This document shows positions 34,759-43,944 of a stretch of 64,000 bases of DNA, in pieces. This stretch comes from JAHEYG01 sp040403535. Lineage in GTDB: Bacteria > Bacteroidota > Bacteroidia > B-17B0 > Aurantibacillaceae. How positions within the stretch are numbered: position 1 is the first letter of the stretch; the number at the start of each line of letters is the position of its first letter. The notes beneath the pieces are model-generated. The model did no database searches. It was not told where the DNA came from and was given only the letters and a program-made list of their open reading frames with translations. The stretch is taken from contig JBBAKL010000006.1 in NCBI GenBank assembly GCA_040403535.1, positions 1 to 64,000 on the forward strand. The letters run 5' to 3'. A program made the translations under genes and the position numbers.

Positions 34759-35820
34759 ATGACAAAAGCACAAAAAATAAAATCGTTTGACCCAAACGGC
34801 ATTGGTGATAAAACAGCAGGAATGTTTGGTTTGCCCTTTACTCTGGATGAATGCGAAACTGTTTTAATTCCTGTACCCTGGGAGGTAACCGTTAGTTATG
34901 GTGGTGGAACTGTCAACGGACCAAAAGCAATCCATGAAGCTTCTTATCAGGTGGATTTATACGATCCAAATTTAAAAGATGCCTGGAAATTAGGTATAGG
35001 AATGGATAAGGAGAATAAAACAGTCCGGACGAAAAGTAATACTTTGCGTAAGAAGGCCGAGGCTATTATAGATGCAATGGCTTCAGGAAAGGATATCAGC
35101 AAAAACAAAACACATCAAAAATCTGCTAAAGAAATTCATGATGGTTGCCTTTGGCTGAATAAAACGGTTAAAGATCGCGTTACCCATTTTCTTAATCAAA
35201 ATAAAATTGTTGGATTGATTGGCGGCGATCATTCTACTCCCTTGGGAATGATGCAAGCTTTAGCAGATAAATTTGGGAAATTTGGCGTTTTGCAGTTAGA
35301 CGCTCATGCGGATTTAAGAATTGCTTATGAAGGATTTGAATTTTCGCACGCCTCCATTATGTATAATGCCTTAAAGATTAAACAAGTTGAGAAGTTAGTT
35401 CAGGTGGGAATCCGCGATTTTTGTCAGGAGGAATTAGATGTAATGACAGATGCAAAAGGACGCGTGGTTACATTTTTCGACCGAGATATGAAGCATACGA
35501 TGTATCGTGGCGATTCATGGGATAGAATATGTAATCGTATTGTAAAAGAATTGCCGGATAAAATTTATTTAAGTTTTGATATTGATGCTCTGGATCCAAA
35601 GTTGTGTCCGAATACAGGAACACCTGTTGCAGGTGGAATGGAAACTGAACAAGTTCTTTTCTTAATCGAAAAAGTGGTGAAATCCGGTAAGCGCATTATA
35701 GCTTTTGATATTAACGAAGTTGCGCCTGCAAGAGGTAACGACTGGAATGAAAACGTAGCAGCTCGTTTGTTATACCGAATCGCAAATTTAGTGGCAATTA
35801 GTAACGAAAAGAAAGCTTAG
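34759..35820 (+). CDS. Arginase/agmatinase family ureohydrolase
   Basis: A 353-residue member of the arginase fold with the full binuclear Mn site: GGDHS (His), DAHADLR (Asp-His-Asp) and SFDIDALDP (two Asp). The family cleaves agmatine, arginine, formimidoylglutamate or guanidinobutyrate to release urea or formamide. The loops that set the substrate are not diagnostic to my eye; an insert of about 45 residues with KNKTHQKSAKEIHDGC is unusual compared with short agmatinases. It stands alone. A poor box (TTTCTTTG) lies 25 nt upstream. Confidence 0.88.
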   Translation: MTKAQKIKSFDPNGIGDKTAGMFGLPFTLDECETVLIPVPWEVTVSYGGGTVNGPKAIHEASYQVDLYDPNLKDAWKLGIGMDKENKTVRTKSNTLRKKAEAIIDAMASGKDISKNKTHQKSAKEIHDGCLWLNKTVKDRVTHFLNQNKIVGLIGGDHSTPLGMMQALADKFGKFGVLQLDAHADLRIAYEGFEFSHASIMYNALKIKQVEKLVQVGIRDFCQEELDVMTDAKGRVVTFFDRDMKHTMYRGDSWDRICNRIVKELPDKIYLSFDIDALDPKLCPNTGTPVAGGMETEQVLFLIEKVVKSGKRIIAFDINEVAPARGNDWNENVAARLLYRIANLVAISNEKKA

Positions 35821-36155
35821 TAAATTTTTTTGGCTTCAAAAATAATTTGCTTTAAAGTTTTAATAGGTAAATCCTTTTCGGGATTAATATAAAACACTTT
35901 TATTTGTTTACGCCCTTCTTTTTTTAAAGAAGGGTGTTTTAGTTTATATCCCTTTACAAAGCCTAAGTAGAGCTTTTTTTGTTTCGCAGAAACACCCATG
36001 TAGCAAAACATTTTTCCCTTATAATGATAAAATGCAGTTGAAAATTTATAGAGTTCCTCCAATTCTTGTTCTCTAAGCCAGCCTCTTAAATAAATCATGC
36101 AGCTTTGATGGGGTTCCGGTTGCTGTAAAAAATAATTTTCAATTGGATTAAGCAT
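35817..36155 (-). CDS. DUF1801 domain protein
   Basis: A 112-residue protein of the DUF1801/YdhG-like fold: HQSCMIYLRGWLREQ, YHYKGKMFCYMGV and KKLYLGFVKGYKLKHP. Relatives include proteins called iron chaperone (frataxin-like) but their function is not well known. It overlaps the 3' end of the arginase-family gene by 4 bp and its start overlaps the glycosyltransferase stop by 8 bp, so it is cotranscribed with the latter. Confidence 0.75.
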   Translation of the reverse strand: MLNPIENYFLQQPEPHQSCMIYLRGWLREQELEELYKFSTAFYHYKGKMFCYMGVSAKQKKLYLGFVKGYKLKHPSLKKEGRKQIKVFYINPEKDLPIKTLKQIIFEAKKIY

Positions 36156-37233
36156 GAATAAGCTTGTTAAATGCCTTTAAATATTTTTCTTTATTAGCTT
36201 CAACAGAATATTTTTCAATTACGGTTTGTCGACCCGCTTCTCCTAATCTTGTTCTTAATGTCTTATCTTCGATCAATTGAGATAAGTAATTTAACCACTC
36301 TTCTTCTGTTGTCGCTAAAAGACCATTAACCCCATGATTAATAATTTCTTTATTTACACCAACCGGACTCATTACTGTAGCGATACCACAAGACATATAG
36401 GTTAATCCTTTAAGTCCGCATTTTCCATTAGCCCACTTATCATCCGGTAAAGGCATGATGCCTATGTCCATTTTATTGAGCTCTTCAACTTCAGTTTCTG
36501 CAGTCCACCTTTCACCTTTAATTTCTAAATCTGAATTTTTATATCCGGGTTCTCCAAGAAGCTTAAATGAAATCTTACTGCCGTATTTGACTTTTAATTT
36601 TTTTAAGGTAGGAACAAATGCCTCGAAATGTTTTACAGTGCTAATACTTCCACTCCATCCAATTGTAATTTTGTCCTGACCTCTTAATTCAGGAATGGGC
36701 TTGTGCAGTTCACTATCTACAGTGGTTGGTATTATAATAGTATTTGGATTAAATTGAAGCGCGTAACGAGCTAAGTAATCATTTCCGGCAATAACCAAAT
36801 GAGCGTTTTTAATATTTGTTTTTGTTTTGTCTGGATTTTTTAAAAACTCATACTTTTTATTTTCAGGAGAAGTATCCATTAACCAGATACTATCGTCAAA
36901 ATCAAAAATAACTTTAGCTTTCGAATGATATGCCTTTCGTTCAAAAAAAGTAGATCCTAAAAACAAAGCCTCTCGTTGAATAAAAATAATATCAAACGAG
37001 TTAAATCGCATCCAGTCTTTTAACCGGATAAAAACAGATTTTAAAGCAATAAACGCTTTAGAAATGATTTTACCTTTTGCATAAAACACTTTATCATCCG
37101 CTTCGTTGATGATAGGGGAAAAAGTAAATGAATAGCCGTTTTGCTCTAAAAATGAAATATATTGTTCATAGCGGTAACGCTGACTTGGAGAGCGAAACAA
37201 ACGATGATCCGATATGACCAATACTTTAGGCAC
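36148..37233 (-). CDS. Glycosyltransferase family 4 enzyme
   Basis: A 361-residue GT-B enzyme. The donor domain has IGWSGSISTVKHF, DIGIMPLPDDKWANGKCGLK and GIATVMSPVGVNKEIINHG, all typical of GT4. The acceptor domain begins with VLVISDHRLFRSPSQRYRYE. The start is a GTG preceded at 4 nt by a perfect TATATTTG box, so the mRNA is probably leaderless. It may act in exopolysaccharide or lipid glycan synthesis; no other sugar genes lie beside it. Confidence 0.85.
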   Translation of the reverse strand: MPKVLVISDHRLFRSPSQRYRYEQYISFLEQNGYSFTFSPIINEADDKVFYAKGKIISKAFIALKSVFIRLKDWMRFNSFDIIFIQREALFLGSTFFERKAYHSKAKVIFDFDDSIWLMDTSPENKKYEFLKNPDKTKTNIKNAHLVIAGNDYLARYALQFNPNTIIIPTTVDSELHKPIPELRGQDKITIGWSGSISTVKHFEAFVPTLKKLKVKYGSKISFKLLGEPGYKNSDLEIKGERWTAETEVEELNKMDIGIMPLPDDKWANGKCGLKGLTYMSCGIATVMSPVGVNKEIINHGVNGLLATTEEEWLNYLSQLIEDKTLRTRLGEAGRQTVIEKYSVEANKEKYLKAFNKLIHA

Positions 37234-37237
37234 TAAA

Positions 37238-37245
37238 CAAATATA
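37238..37245 (-). promoter_or_regulatory. -7 promoter box of the glycosyltransferase (leaderless spacing)
   Basis: TATATTTG on the minus strand ends 4 nt before the GTG start. Confidence 0.65.
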
Positions 37246-37329
37246 CTATTTAGCCGAGTATTTTAATAACTTACAGTTCTTTAAATTTACAGGTAAAGTG
37301 ACGTAAAAACTTTGTTTCCTCTGTAATTT

Positions 37330-38648
37330 TTAAGCCACGCGTATTGTGTTTGTTTTGTAAAAATTTTCAAAGACTTCGATCACAAATTCAATGTGACTTT
37401 GGGTGTAAACGCGGCGCGGAATAGCAAGACGTACTAACTCAATTGGCGAAGGAATCAACTTTCCGTTTTCGTCGTATTTTCCAAACATAACGGAGCCGAT
37501 TTCCACACAGCGGATTCCGCCTAAACGGTATAATTCACAAACTAAGGTTTGGCCGGGATATTGATTAACCGGAATATTCGGATAAAGCGCCTTAGCATCA
37601 ATATATACTGCATGGCCTCCAATTGGCCACATAACAGGTACACCCATGTTTTTTAAGCGCTATCCTAAGAAGGCAGCGCTTCTGATGCGGTAGTGTAAAT
37701 AATCATCATCAAAAACTTCTTCGAGTCCTATGGCTATGGCTTCCATATCGCGGCCCGACAAACCACCGTAGGTTGCAAACCCTTCGGTTATAATCAATAA
37801 TTTTATACAAGCATTGGACAATTCTTCATTTTTTAACGACAGAAAGCCTCCCATATTAACCAATGCGTCTTTTTTAGCACTCATTACTGAACCATCGGTT
37901 AAGGCAAACATTTCCTGCGCAATCTGCTTGTAGCTCTTATCACTATAGCCTTCTTCCCGGTGCTTAATGAGGTACGAATTTTCCGCAACGCGACAACAAT
38001 CTAAAAAGAAATAAATATTGTATTTTTACAAATAGCAGCTACAGCTTTTGCATTCTCCATGCTAATGGGTTGCCCGCCACCACTATTATTAGTAACGGTC
38101 AATATCACTCCTCCAATATTCTCAGCTCCTTTTTCATTGAATAACTTGTTCGAGTTTTATCACATCCATGTTATCTTTAAAGGGATGATAAACCTCTGGT
38201 TGTTTCCCTTCAGCGATAGGGATATCAATTGCTTCTGCTCCTGAAAATTCGATATTTGCGCGTGTGGTATCAAAATGGGTATTACTTATAAAGGTTTTCC
38301 TTCTCCTCCAAGGTAACCATATAAAATGCGTTCGCCAGCACGCTCCTGGTGCGTTGGTAAAACATATTCATGACCAGTCAAATTTCTAACTGCATCACGC
38401 ATTTTAATCCAGCTGCGTGCACCTGCATACGATTCGTCTCCATTCATCATACCTGCCCACTGATTGGAACTCATGGCGGATGTTACGGAGTCGGTTAAAA
38501 AATCAATCATAACCTTATCAGAGTTTAGTAAAAACGTATTGTAATGCGATTCTTTTAAAAAGTGTTCGCGTTGTACTTTGGTTGTCATATCAGTTGGTTC
38601 AACCATTTTAATTTTAAATGGTTGAATAATAGTTTTAAAGTCTTCCAT
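37330..38648 (-). pseudogene. Decayed beta-eliminating lyase (tryptophanase / tyrosine phenol-lyase)
   Basis: Read in pieces on the minus strand, the region gives one protein of about 439 residues. It runs from KMVEPTDMTTKVQREHF through NQWAGMMNGDESYAG and LPTHQERAGE, the PLP-lysine segment MSAKKDALVNMGGFLSL, to LVRLAIPRRVYTQSH at the end. Four lesions break it: loss of one base in an A-run (plus 38295-38298), one extra base near 38137, loss of one base in an A-run (38023-38027), and an in-frame TAG at 37660-37662 just after SAAFLG. All neighbours are intact, so the decay is local. It cannot be said whether tryptophan or tyrosine was the substrate. Three lesions are in or next to short runs of A, so sequencing error is the alternative. 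Confidence 0.9.
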
Positions 38649-38720
38649 GACTGAAATAGTTTGGGGGGATTAATAAATAGAAATTGTAATTAAAGAATGG
38701 CAAACGCCAATTAAAAAGGG

Positions 38721-38739
38721 GGAATAATTATTTTATTCC
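38721..38739. repeat. Inverted repeat upstream of the lyase pseudogene
   Basis: A perfect palindrome, GGAATAA/TTATTCC around TTATT. It lies between a TATGTTTG -7 box on the minus strand (38760-38767) and the pseudogene ATG at 38648, in a leader of about 110 nt. It could be an old regulatory site or attenuator stem. Confidence 0.45.
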
Positions 38740-38759
38740 TAATAGGTGTTATGTAATTG

Positions 38760-38767
38760 CAAACATA
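38760..38767 (-). promoter_or_regulatory. -7 promoter box of the lyase pseudogene
   Basis: TATGTTTG on the minus strand, a perfect TAnnTTTG, about 110 nt before the start of the broken gene. Confidence 0.45.
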
Positions 38768-38828
38768 CAATGTCATACCGATGATAAAGATGAAACATTG
38801 TACGTTTAATTAAAATGATTAAAGTCAG

Positions 38829-39173
38829 CTATTCTTCAGTATCTAGATGGAAACGATGTAAGAAACGGTGTAGTACAGGTGCAAATATCACAGCTACACT
38901 GGTTAAGAATGCTACACCGCTGTAAATAGCATAAAAGGAGGCAAAAATTTTTGCGCCAGCAGATTTAGCGGAATCAACGGGCCCCATCCCGGTTAAAATC
39001 ATACTGGCATTTAGCAATGCGTCTATCCAATTTAAATTATAAAAATACATGTAGCCTGCAACCCCTATGGAAAGCGAAAAAATAAGTATAACCGCAGCAG
39101 CAATAACATTCTTAATCATTCGATTAACGTAATGTTTACTGTGTGGTAATGATTTATAGCGGCTTTTTGTCAA
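38829..39173 (-). CDS. Two-TM potassium-channel-like protein with altered filter
   Basis: A 114-residue membrane protein with helix 1 (about 20-43), a re-entrant pore-like segment (about 48-66: WIDALLNASMILTGMGPVD) and helix 2 (about 75-98), ending in HRFLHRFHLDTEE. The layout is that of a two-TM ion-channel pore, but the selectivity filter TVGYGD is replaced by TGMGPVD. Similar small proteins are known as hypotheticals in other bacteria; I know no proven function. The start is a TTG directly after the trmB stop; an ATG at residue 19 is the alternative but would cut helix 1. Confidence 0.7.
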   Translation of the reverse strand: MTKSRYKSLPHSKHYVNRMIKNVIAAAVILIFSLSIGVAGYMYFYNLNWIDALLNASMILTGMGPVDSAKSAGAKIFASFYAIYSGVAFLTSVAVIFAPVLHRFLHRFHLDTEE

Positions 39174-39842
39174 TTAATTGATCTTATAACAAATGTATTT
39201 AATATTCTCTCCTTTTGCAGTAAATAATTTTTCGTAGTGGGTTTTAATTTCAATCAGTTCTTTTCTGTCGGCAGGACAGTTGTTGTATAAATCATTGGTG
39301 TGAAAAAGTAACTCCAGTTTGTTGTCACGGATAACCTCCATAGTGTATTCATATAAACTGGTACTATCGGTTTTTAAATGTACAAGTCCACCCGGTTTTA
39401 GGAATTTGCGGTAACGTTCTATAAAACGCATATTCGTTAGGCGTTTACGCTCTCTTGTTTTTTGCGGCTGAGGGTCAGGAAAAGTGATCCAGATTTCACT
39501 GACTTCGCCTGGTTCAAAGCAATGTTCAATAAAATCGATACGCGTGCGGATAAAAGCTACGTTACTCAGGTTATTCTCCAAAGCTTCTTTAGCGCCGGTC
39601 CAGATTCGGTTACCTTTAATATCAACGCCAATAAAATTTTTGTCCGGATTGTTTTTTGCGAGCCCTACAGAATATTCACCTTTTCCGCAACCCAGCTCCA
39701 ATACAATAGGATTCTGATTTTTGAAATATTCGTTGTGCCATTTGCCTTTTAATGGTAATCCTTCTTTTATATTTTCAAAATACAGGGTAAAACAGTTCTT
39801 AAAGCTGTTAAAATCGCTGAATTTTTCTAATTTGCCCGGCAT
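39174..39842 (-). CDS. trmB: tRNA (guanine-46-N7)-methyltransferase
   Basis: A 222-residue SAM methyltransferase: LELGCGKGEYSVGLA (motif I), NFIGVDIKGNRIWTGA, and the family signature EIWITFPDPQPQKTRERKR. It methylates G46 of the tRNA variable loop. The length is normal. A perfect TAACTTTG box lies 22 nt before its start. The channel-like gene follows with no gap. Confidence 0.95.
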   Translation of the reverse strand: MPGKLEKFSDFNSFKNCFTLYFENIKEGLPLKGKWHNEYFKNQNPIVLELGCGKGEYSVGLAKNNPDKNFIGVDIKGNRIWTGAKEALENNLSNVAFIRTRIDFIEHCFEPGEVSEIWITFPDPQPQKTRERKRLTNMRFIERYRKFLKPGGLVHLKTDSTSLYEYTMEVIRDNKLELLFHTNDLYNNCPADRKELIEIKTHYEKLFTAKGENIKYICYKIN

Positions 39843-39864
39843 AAGAGATAGTAATTAAATAATG

Positions 39865-39872
39865 CAAAGTTA
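39865..39872 (-). promoter_or_regulatory. -7 promoter box of trmB
   Basis: TAACTTTG on the minus strand, a perfect match, in the 70-bp divergent region shared with pyk. Confidence 0.55.
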
Positions 39873-39912
39873 AATTATTGTTGCAATCTATTTAGTAAAT
39901 TAGAGCTTTAAT

Positions 39913-41343
39913 ATGAGCGCTTTTTTTAATAAAACCAAGATTGTAGCCACTATGGGGCCGGCTACTCAAGATATTGCTGTTTTAGAACAGATGTTTCTTC
40001 AGGGACTTGATATTTGCCGCATTAATTTCTCTCACGGTGATTACGAGGCAATTCGTCACATTGTTGGGAATATTCGAACCTTAAACAAAAAACTATCCCG
40101 CCACGTTGGAATTTTAGGCGACTTACAAGGTCCGAAACTTCGTATTGGGGTGATGAAAAATAATAAAGCCTCTCTTGTTCAGGGCAATGAAATTGTAATT
40201 ACCACAAAAGAATGTGAAGGAGATGAGCATAGAATTTACATCACGTATCCGCAGTTTCCGCAAGATGTGAATGTAGGCGAAACTGTTTTAATTGATGATG
40301 GGAAAATTCATTTGCGTGTAAATGATACAAATGGCAAAGATGAAGTACGTTGCACAATTTTAGTAGGTGGCGATTTGTCTTCTAAAAAAGGTGTTAATCT
40401 TCCCAACACAAAAATTTCCCTTCCTTGTTTAACAATTAAGGACATTCGTGATTTGGATGTGGCTTTAGAATTAGATTTTGACTGGATAGGATTATCTTTT
40501 GTTCGTTCAGTAACTGACATTGTTGATTTAAAAGACATTATTCGGAATAAAGGTAAACGCTCCCGTGTAATTGCAAAGATTGAAAAACCGGAAGCTATTC
40601 GTGAAATCGACAATATTATTGATGTTACCGACGGTATTATGGTGGCACGTGGTGATTTAGGAGTAGAGTTACCAATGGAACAAGTTCCATTGTTGCAAAA
40701 AATGATTGTACAGAAATGTATTCAAGCATCTAAGCCGGTTATTATTGCTACTCAAATGATGGAAAGCATGATTACCAGTTATACACCTACACGTGCTGAA
40801 GTAAACGATGTTGCAAATGCTGTTATGGATGGTGCAGATGCTGTTATGTTAAGTGCTGAGACGTCTGTTGGTAAATATCCAGTGAAGGTAATTGAAATTA
40901 TGCGCAGGATTATTACTCAGGTAGAAGAGTTGGATAGTATTTATTACCGTGAACACGCACCGGAGGTAAAAACAATTACTTACATTACCGATACCATTTG
41001 CTTTAATGCTTGTACGCTTGCTCATCATGCCGGTGTAAAAGCTATTATCAGTATGACCAACAGTGGTTACACGGCCTTTAAGCTCGCTAGTCACAGACCA
41101 AAAGCGAATATTTTAATATTTACCGATAATTTGTCTTTATTAACTACTTTAAGTTTGGTGTGGGGTGTAAGAGGGTATTATTACGACAAATATGAAAGTA
41201 CAGATCAAACCATTTCCGATTTAAAAGATTACATTAAGAATGAAGGATTTGTAAAAACGGATGATTTAGTGTTAAATATTGCAAGTATGCCAATGAAAGA
41301 ACGCGGCAGAACAAATATGATGAAGTTAAGTTATATTAACTAA
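39913..41343 (+). CDS. pyk: Pyruvate kinase
   Basis: A 476-residue enzyme of the normal bacterial length. N-terminal KIVATMGPATQD, the active-site ICRINFSHGDYE, the lysine in VIAKIEKPEAI, the metal Glu/Asp region MVARGDLGVELP, and ATQMMESMI are all present; a C-terminal allosteric domain follows. It makes ATP and pyruvate from phosphoenolpyruvate in glycolysis. It is a single gene between divergent trmB and convergent dipeptidyl-peptidase genes. Confidence 0.97.
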   Translation: MSAFFNKTKIVATMGPATQDIAVLEQMFLQGLDICRINFSHGDYEAIRHIVGNIRTLNKKLSRHVGILGDLQGPKLRIGVMKNNKASLVQGNEIVITTKECEGDEHRIYITYPQFPQDVNVGETVLIDDGKIHLRVNDTNGKDEVRCTILVGGDLSSKKGVNLPNTKISLPCLTIKDIRDLDVALELDFDWIGLSFVRSVTDIVDLKDIIRNKGKRSRVIAKIEKPEAIREIDNIIDVTDGIMVARGDLGVELPMEQVPLLQKMIVQKCIQASKPVIIATQMMESMITSYTPTRAEVNDVANAVMDGADAVMLSAETSVGKYPVKVIEIMRRIITQVEELDSIYYREHAPEVKTITYITDTICFNACTLAHHAGVKAIISMTNSGYTAFKLASHRPKANILIFTDNLSLLTTLSLVWGVRGYYYDKYESTDQTISDLKDYIKNEGFVKTDDLVLNIASMPMKERGRTNMMKLSYIN

Positions 41344-41783
41344 TTACTTCTCGGACGAAAAGCCTCTATTTTACCATTTTTGATATTTTCGAAATTGATA
41401 CTTAATGTGTCAACAATACGTTTGTTGTTGAAGTTTTGATGCAGCAGGGTCACTTTGTTCTTATTTGCTTTGTATACCACCGCAGTATGCTTTGGAAAAG
41501 AAGCGCTACCGTTAGTAAATACAAATTTTACGTTCGTAAACTGTAATATGTCGCCGGGTAACAATTCCTGTTTTTTATAATCAAATCTATCACCAAAATT
41601 AAAAGGCGCTTCCCATTTGGCATTAGCATAGTTGAGTGCGGCGTTTGCTAAATCCCAGCATTCGCCACGCTCAATTTTTTTACCTAAGTTTTTCTTTGAA
41701 AATTCAAGCACTTTATCCCCGGCAGTCTGACTATAACTTCCAAATTGCAGTGTGATAAAAGTGATAAGCGCTATAATACGCAT
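41340..41783 (-). CDS. Exported CHAP-like / NlpC-fold protein
   Basis: A 147-residue protein with a signal peptide (about 1-18, ending GSYSQ) and a cysteine-peptidase-like arrangement: RGECWDLANAALNYA (possible Cys nucleophile), LLPGDILQF, PKHTAVVY (His) and LLHQNFN. This order resembles CHAP/NlpC-P60 papain-like folds, which often cut peptidoglycan peptides. The assignment is by motif order only. It starts at the last base of the dipeptidyl-peptidase gene, so it is in the same transcript. Confidence 0.6.
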   Translation of the reverse strand: MRIIALITFITLQFGSYSQTAGDKVLEFSKKNLGKKIERGECWDLANAALNYANAKWEAPFNFGDRFDYKKQELLPGDILQFTNVKFVFTNGSASFPKHTAVVYKANKNKVTLLHQNFNNKRIVDTLSINFENIKNGKIEAFRPRSN

Positions 41784-43921
41784 TATAAATTATCAATAAA
41801 GTAATTACAAATTTTTTCCATTAAATGAGCGCGGTCTTTACCTAGTACATTGTGTTCATGTCCGGGATAAACATAATAATCCAATTGCACACCTTTATCT
41901 ACCGCTTTTTTATGGTATAGAATACTGTGCTGCCAAACTACTACATTGTCCTGCGCGCCATGAATCATTAATAATTTGCCTTTCAGTTTATCAACATGGT
42001 TCAATAAATTATTTTTTTCATAACCCTCTTTGTTTTCCTGAGGAGTATCCATATAACGTTCACCATACATGATTTCGTAATAACTCCAGTCGATTACCGG
42101 TCCGCCAGCTGCGCCTACTTTAAACACACCGGCATTACGCGTCATTAAACTAGTGGTCATAAATCCGCCATAACTCCAGCCGTGTACGCCCATGCGTGAT
42201 GCGTCTACATACGGTAATGACTTTAAATAGTCAACACCTTTTAATTGATCTTCCATTTCTTTTGTTCCTAATTGACGGAAAATTGCCTGTTCAAAGTCTT
42301 TTCCGCGGTAAGAAGTGCCTCTTCCATCTAATGTGAAAACAATAAATCCTTTTTGCGCCATGTATTGGTACCATAATTCGCCGCCTGCCATCCAGGTGTT
42401 GGTTACTAATTGCGAATGTGGTCCATTATATAAATAAACTATAACAGGATATTTTTTTGTACTGTCAAAATCAACCGGTTTAAAAATACGGCAATATAAA
42501 TCGGTTCCCTCGTTGTTTTTAATGGTAAATAAATTCCACTTTCCTGTTTTATAATCTTTAATGGGGTTTTCTGCTTTAAACAAGCTTGCCGATTTTTTTG
42601 AAGAGGTATTTATAATTGCGTATTCGCGCGGAATGTAGCAGGAAGAAAAGTTATCAATGATGTAATTTCCTTTTTTGTCCATCATAGCGCTATGAAAACC
42701 ATCGCCGTTAGTTAGGCGTGATAATTTTCCGCTTTTAATTTCAACCGAGTAAAAATCCTGATTCACCGGTTTTTGTTCGTTGGCATGGAAGAAGAAACGT
42801 GTATATTTTTCGTCAAAGCCGTTTACATCTTTTATTTCCCAATTGCCTTTGGTTAACTGTTTAATGAGTTTGCCATCGATATTGTACAAGTAAGCATGGC
42901 GGTAACCATCCCTGCGGCTAAGCCAGATAAACTGCTTTCCGTCGCCAATAAAAAACATCGGATGTAACGGCTCGGTATATTTCTCGTCTTTTTCGTTAAA
43001 CAATGATTTTACGAAGTCGCCGCTGGCAACATCGTATTCGTTAAGCCACATGTCGTTTTGTTCACGATTTAATAACGCAACATAAATATTCTTTTCATTA
43101 GGACTCCATGAAATGTTGGTGTAATATTGATCGCGAGGACCTCCGTTTTTAATATAAGTGGTTTTTCCGGTAGCTATTTCATAAATACCTAAAGTTACAT
43201 AATGACTTTTTTTACCGGCCATTGGGTATTTAATGTTTATGTTTTGCGCAGGATATTTGGTCCAGTCGATAATAGGATAATCGTCCACATCGCTTTGATC
43301 CATGCGGTAGAAGGCAAGGTAATTGCCTTTCGGGCTCCAATACGTTCCTTTATGAATACCAAATTCATCGCGGTGTACGCTTTTGCCGTATACAATGGTA
43401 TAAGATCCGTCGGTTGTTATTTGAGTTTCTTTTCCTTTTACATTAATGTATAGATTATTGTCTTTGGTAAAGGCAAACGTTTCCTCATTAAAGGCGTCAT
43501 ACGATTCTAATTGTTTGTTTTTAGAATTACGTGGAGAATCGCTGATGTTTTTTCCTGTGAGCGAGTAGATAAATTCATTTTTACCGGCGTTGAAATAGAA
43601 TTCATTTTCGTTTTTCCATTCGATTCCGGCTAAAGCTTTTAAAGTATCTTTGTTTGCAGCTTTTAAAAGTTTATTCAGTCCTTCACTACTAATCACATCG
43701 GAAGTCTTAGCCGTTGCGTTATCGGCGCTTTCCAAAACATTGTTATCAATGTAACTGAATTTATCGGTGCCCGGTATAAAGGTTAGATTTTGTAAGCGTT
43801 TTGGCGCTAATGAAGTTCGTCCTTTTAAAACAGCATCTTGTATAGTAAGCAGTTTGTCTTGAGCATTTGTAAAGTGCACTACCGCAAGAATCAAAACAAC
43901 AGATAAAGCCTTTTTTATCAT
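41783..43921 (-). CDS. Dipeptidyl-peptidase IV family serine peptidase (S9B)
   Basis: A 712-residue exported enzyme with a signal peptide (about 1-20), an eight-bladed beta-propeller (to about 460; TKYPAQNINIKYPMAG, YFRMDQS-like segments) and an alpha/beta hydrolase domain with the catalytic Ser in HGWSYGGFMT, Asp in GAQDNVV and His in PGHEHNV. It removes X-Pro or related dipeptides from peptides in the periplasm and is common in protein-degrading Bacteroidota. The length is normal for DPP IV. Confidence 0.93.
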   Translation of the reverse strand: MIKKALSVVLILAVVHFTNAQDKLLTIQDAVLKGRTSLAPKRLQNLTFIPGTDKFSYIDNNVLESADNATAKTSDVISSEGLNKLLKAANKDTLKALAGIEWKNENEFYFNAGKNEFIYSLTGKNISDSPRNSKNKQLESYDAFNEETFAFTKDNNLYINVKGKETQITTDGSYTIVYGKSVHRDEFGIHKGTYWSPKGNYLAFYRMDQSDVDDYPIIDWTKYPAQNINIKYPMAGKKSHYVTLGIYEIATGKTTYIKNGGPRDQYYTNISWSPNEKNIYVALLNREQNDMWLNEYDVASGDFVKSLFNEKDEKYTEPLHPMFFIGDGKQFIWLSRRDGYRHAYLYNIDGKLIKQLTKGNWEIKDVNGFDEKYTRFFFHANEQKPVNQDFYSVEIKSGKLSRLTNGDGFHSAMMDKKGNYIIDNFSSCYIPREYAIINTSSKKSASLFKAENPIKDYKTGKWNLFTIKNNEGTDLYCRIFKPVDFDSTKKYPVIVYLYNGPHSQLVTNTWMAGGELWYQYMAQKGFIVFTLDGRGTSYRGKDFEQAIFRQLGTKEMEDQLKGVDYLKSLPYVDASRMGVHGWSYGGFMTTSLMTRNAGVFKVGAAGGPVIDWSYYEIMYGERYMDTPQENKEGYEKNNLLNHVDKLKGKLLMIHGAQDNVVVWQHSILYHKKAVDKGVQLDYYVYPGHEHNVLGKDRAHLMEKICNYFIDNL

Positions 43922-43944
43922 AATATTTAAGTTTAATTTAGAGC

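Noticed and set aside
37330..37911. Two short separate genes on the minus strand
   Set aside because: They are in one frame, divided only by a TAG, and match the middle and end of one lyase.
38640..38760. A tnaC-like leader peptide before the lyase pseudogene
   Set aside because: The only short frame in the leader is a TTG start with six residues and no Trp or Pro; no tnaC-type arrangement is seen.
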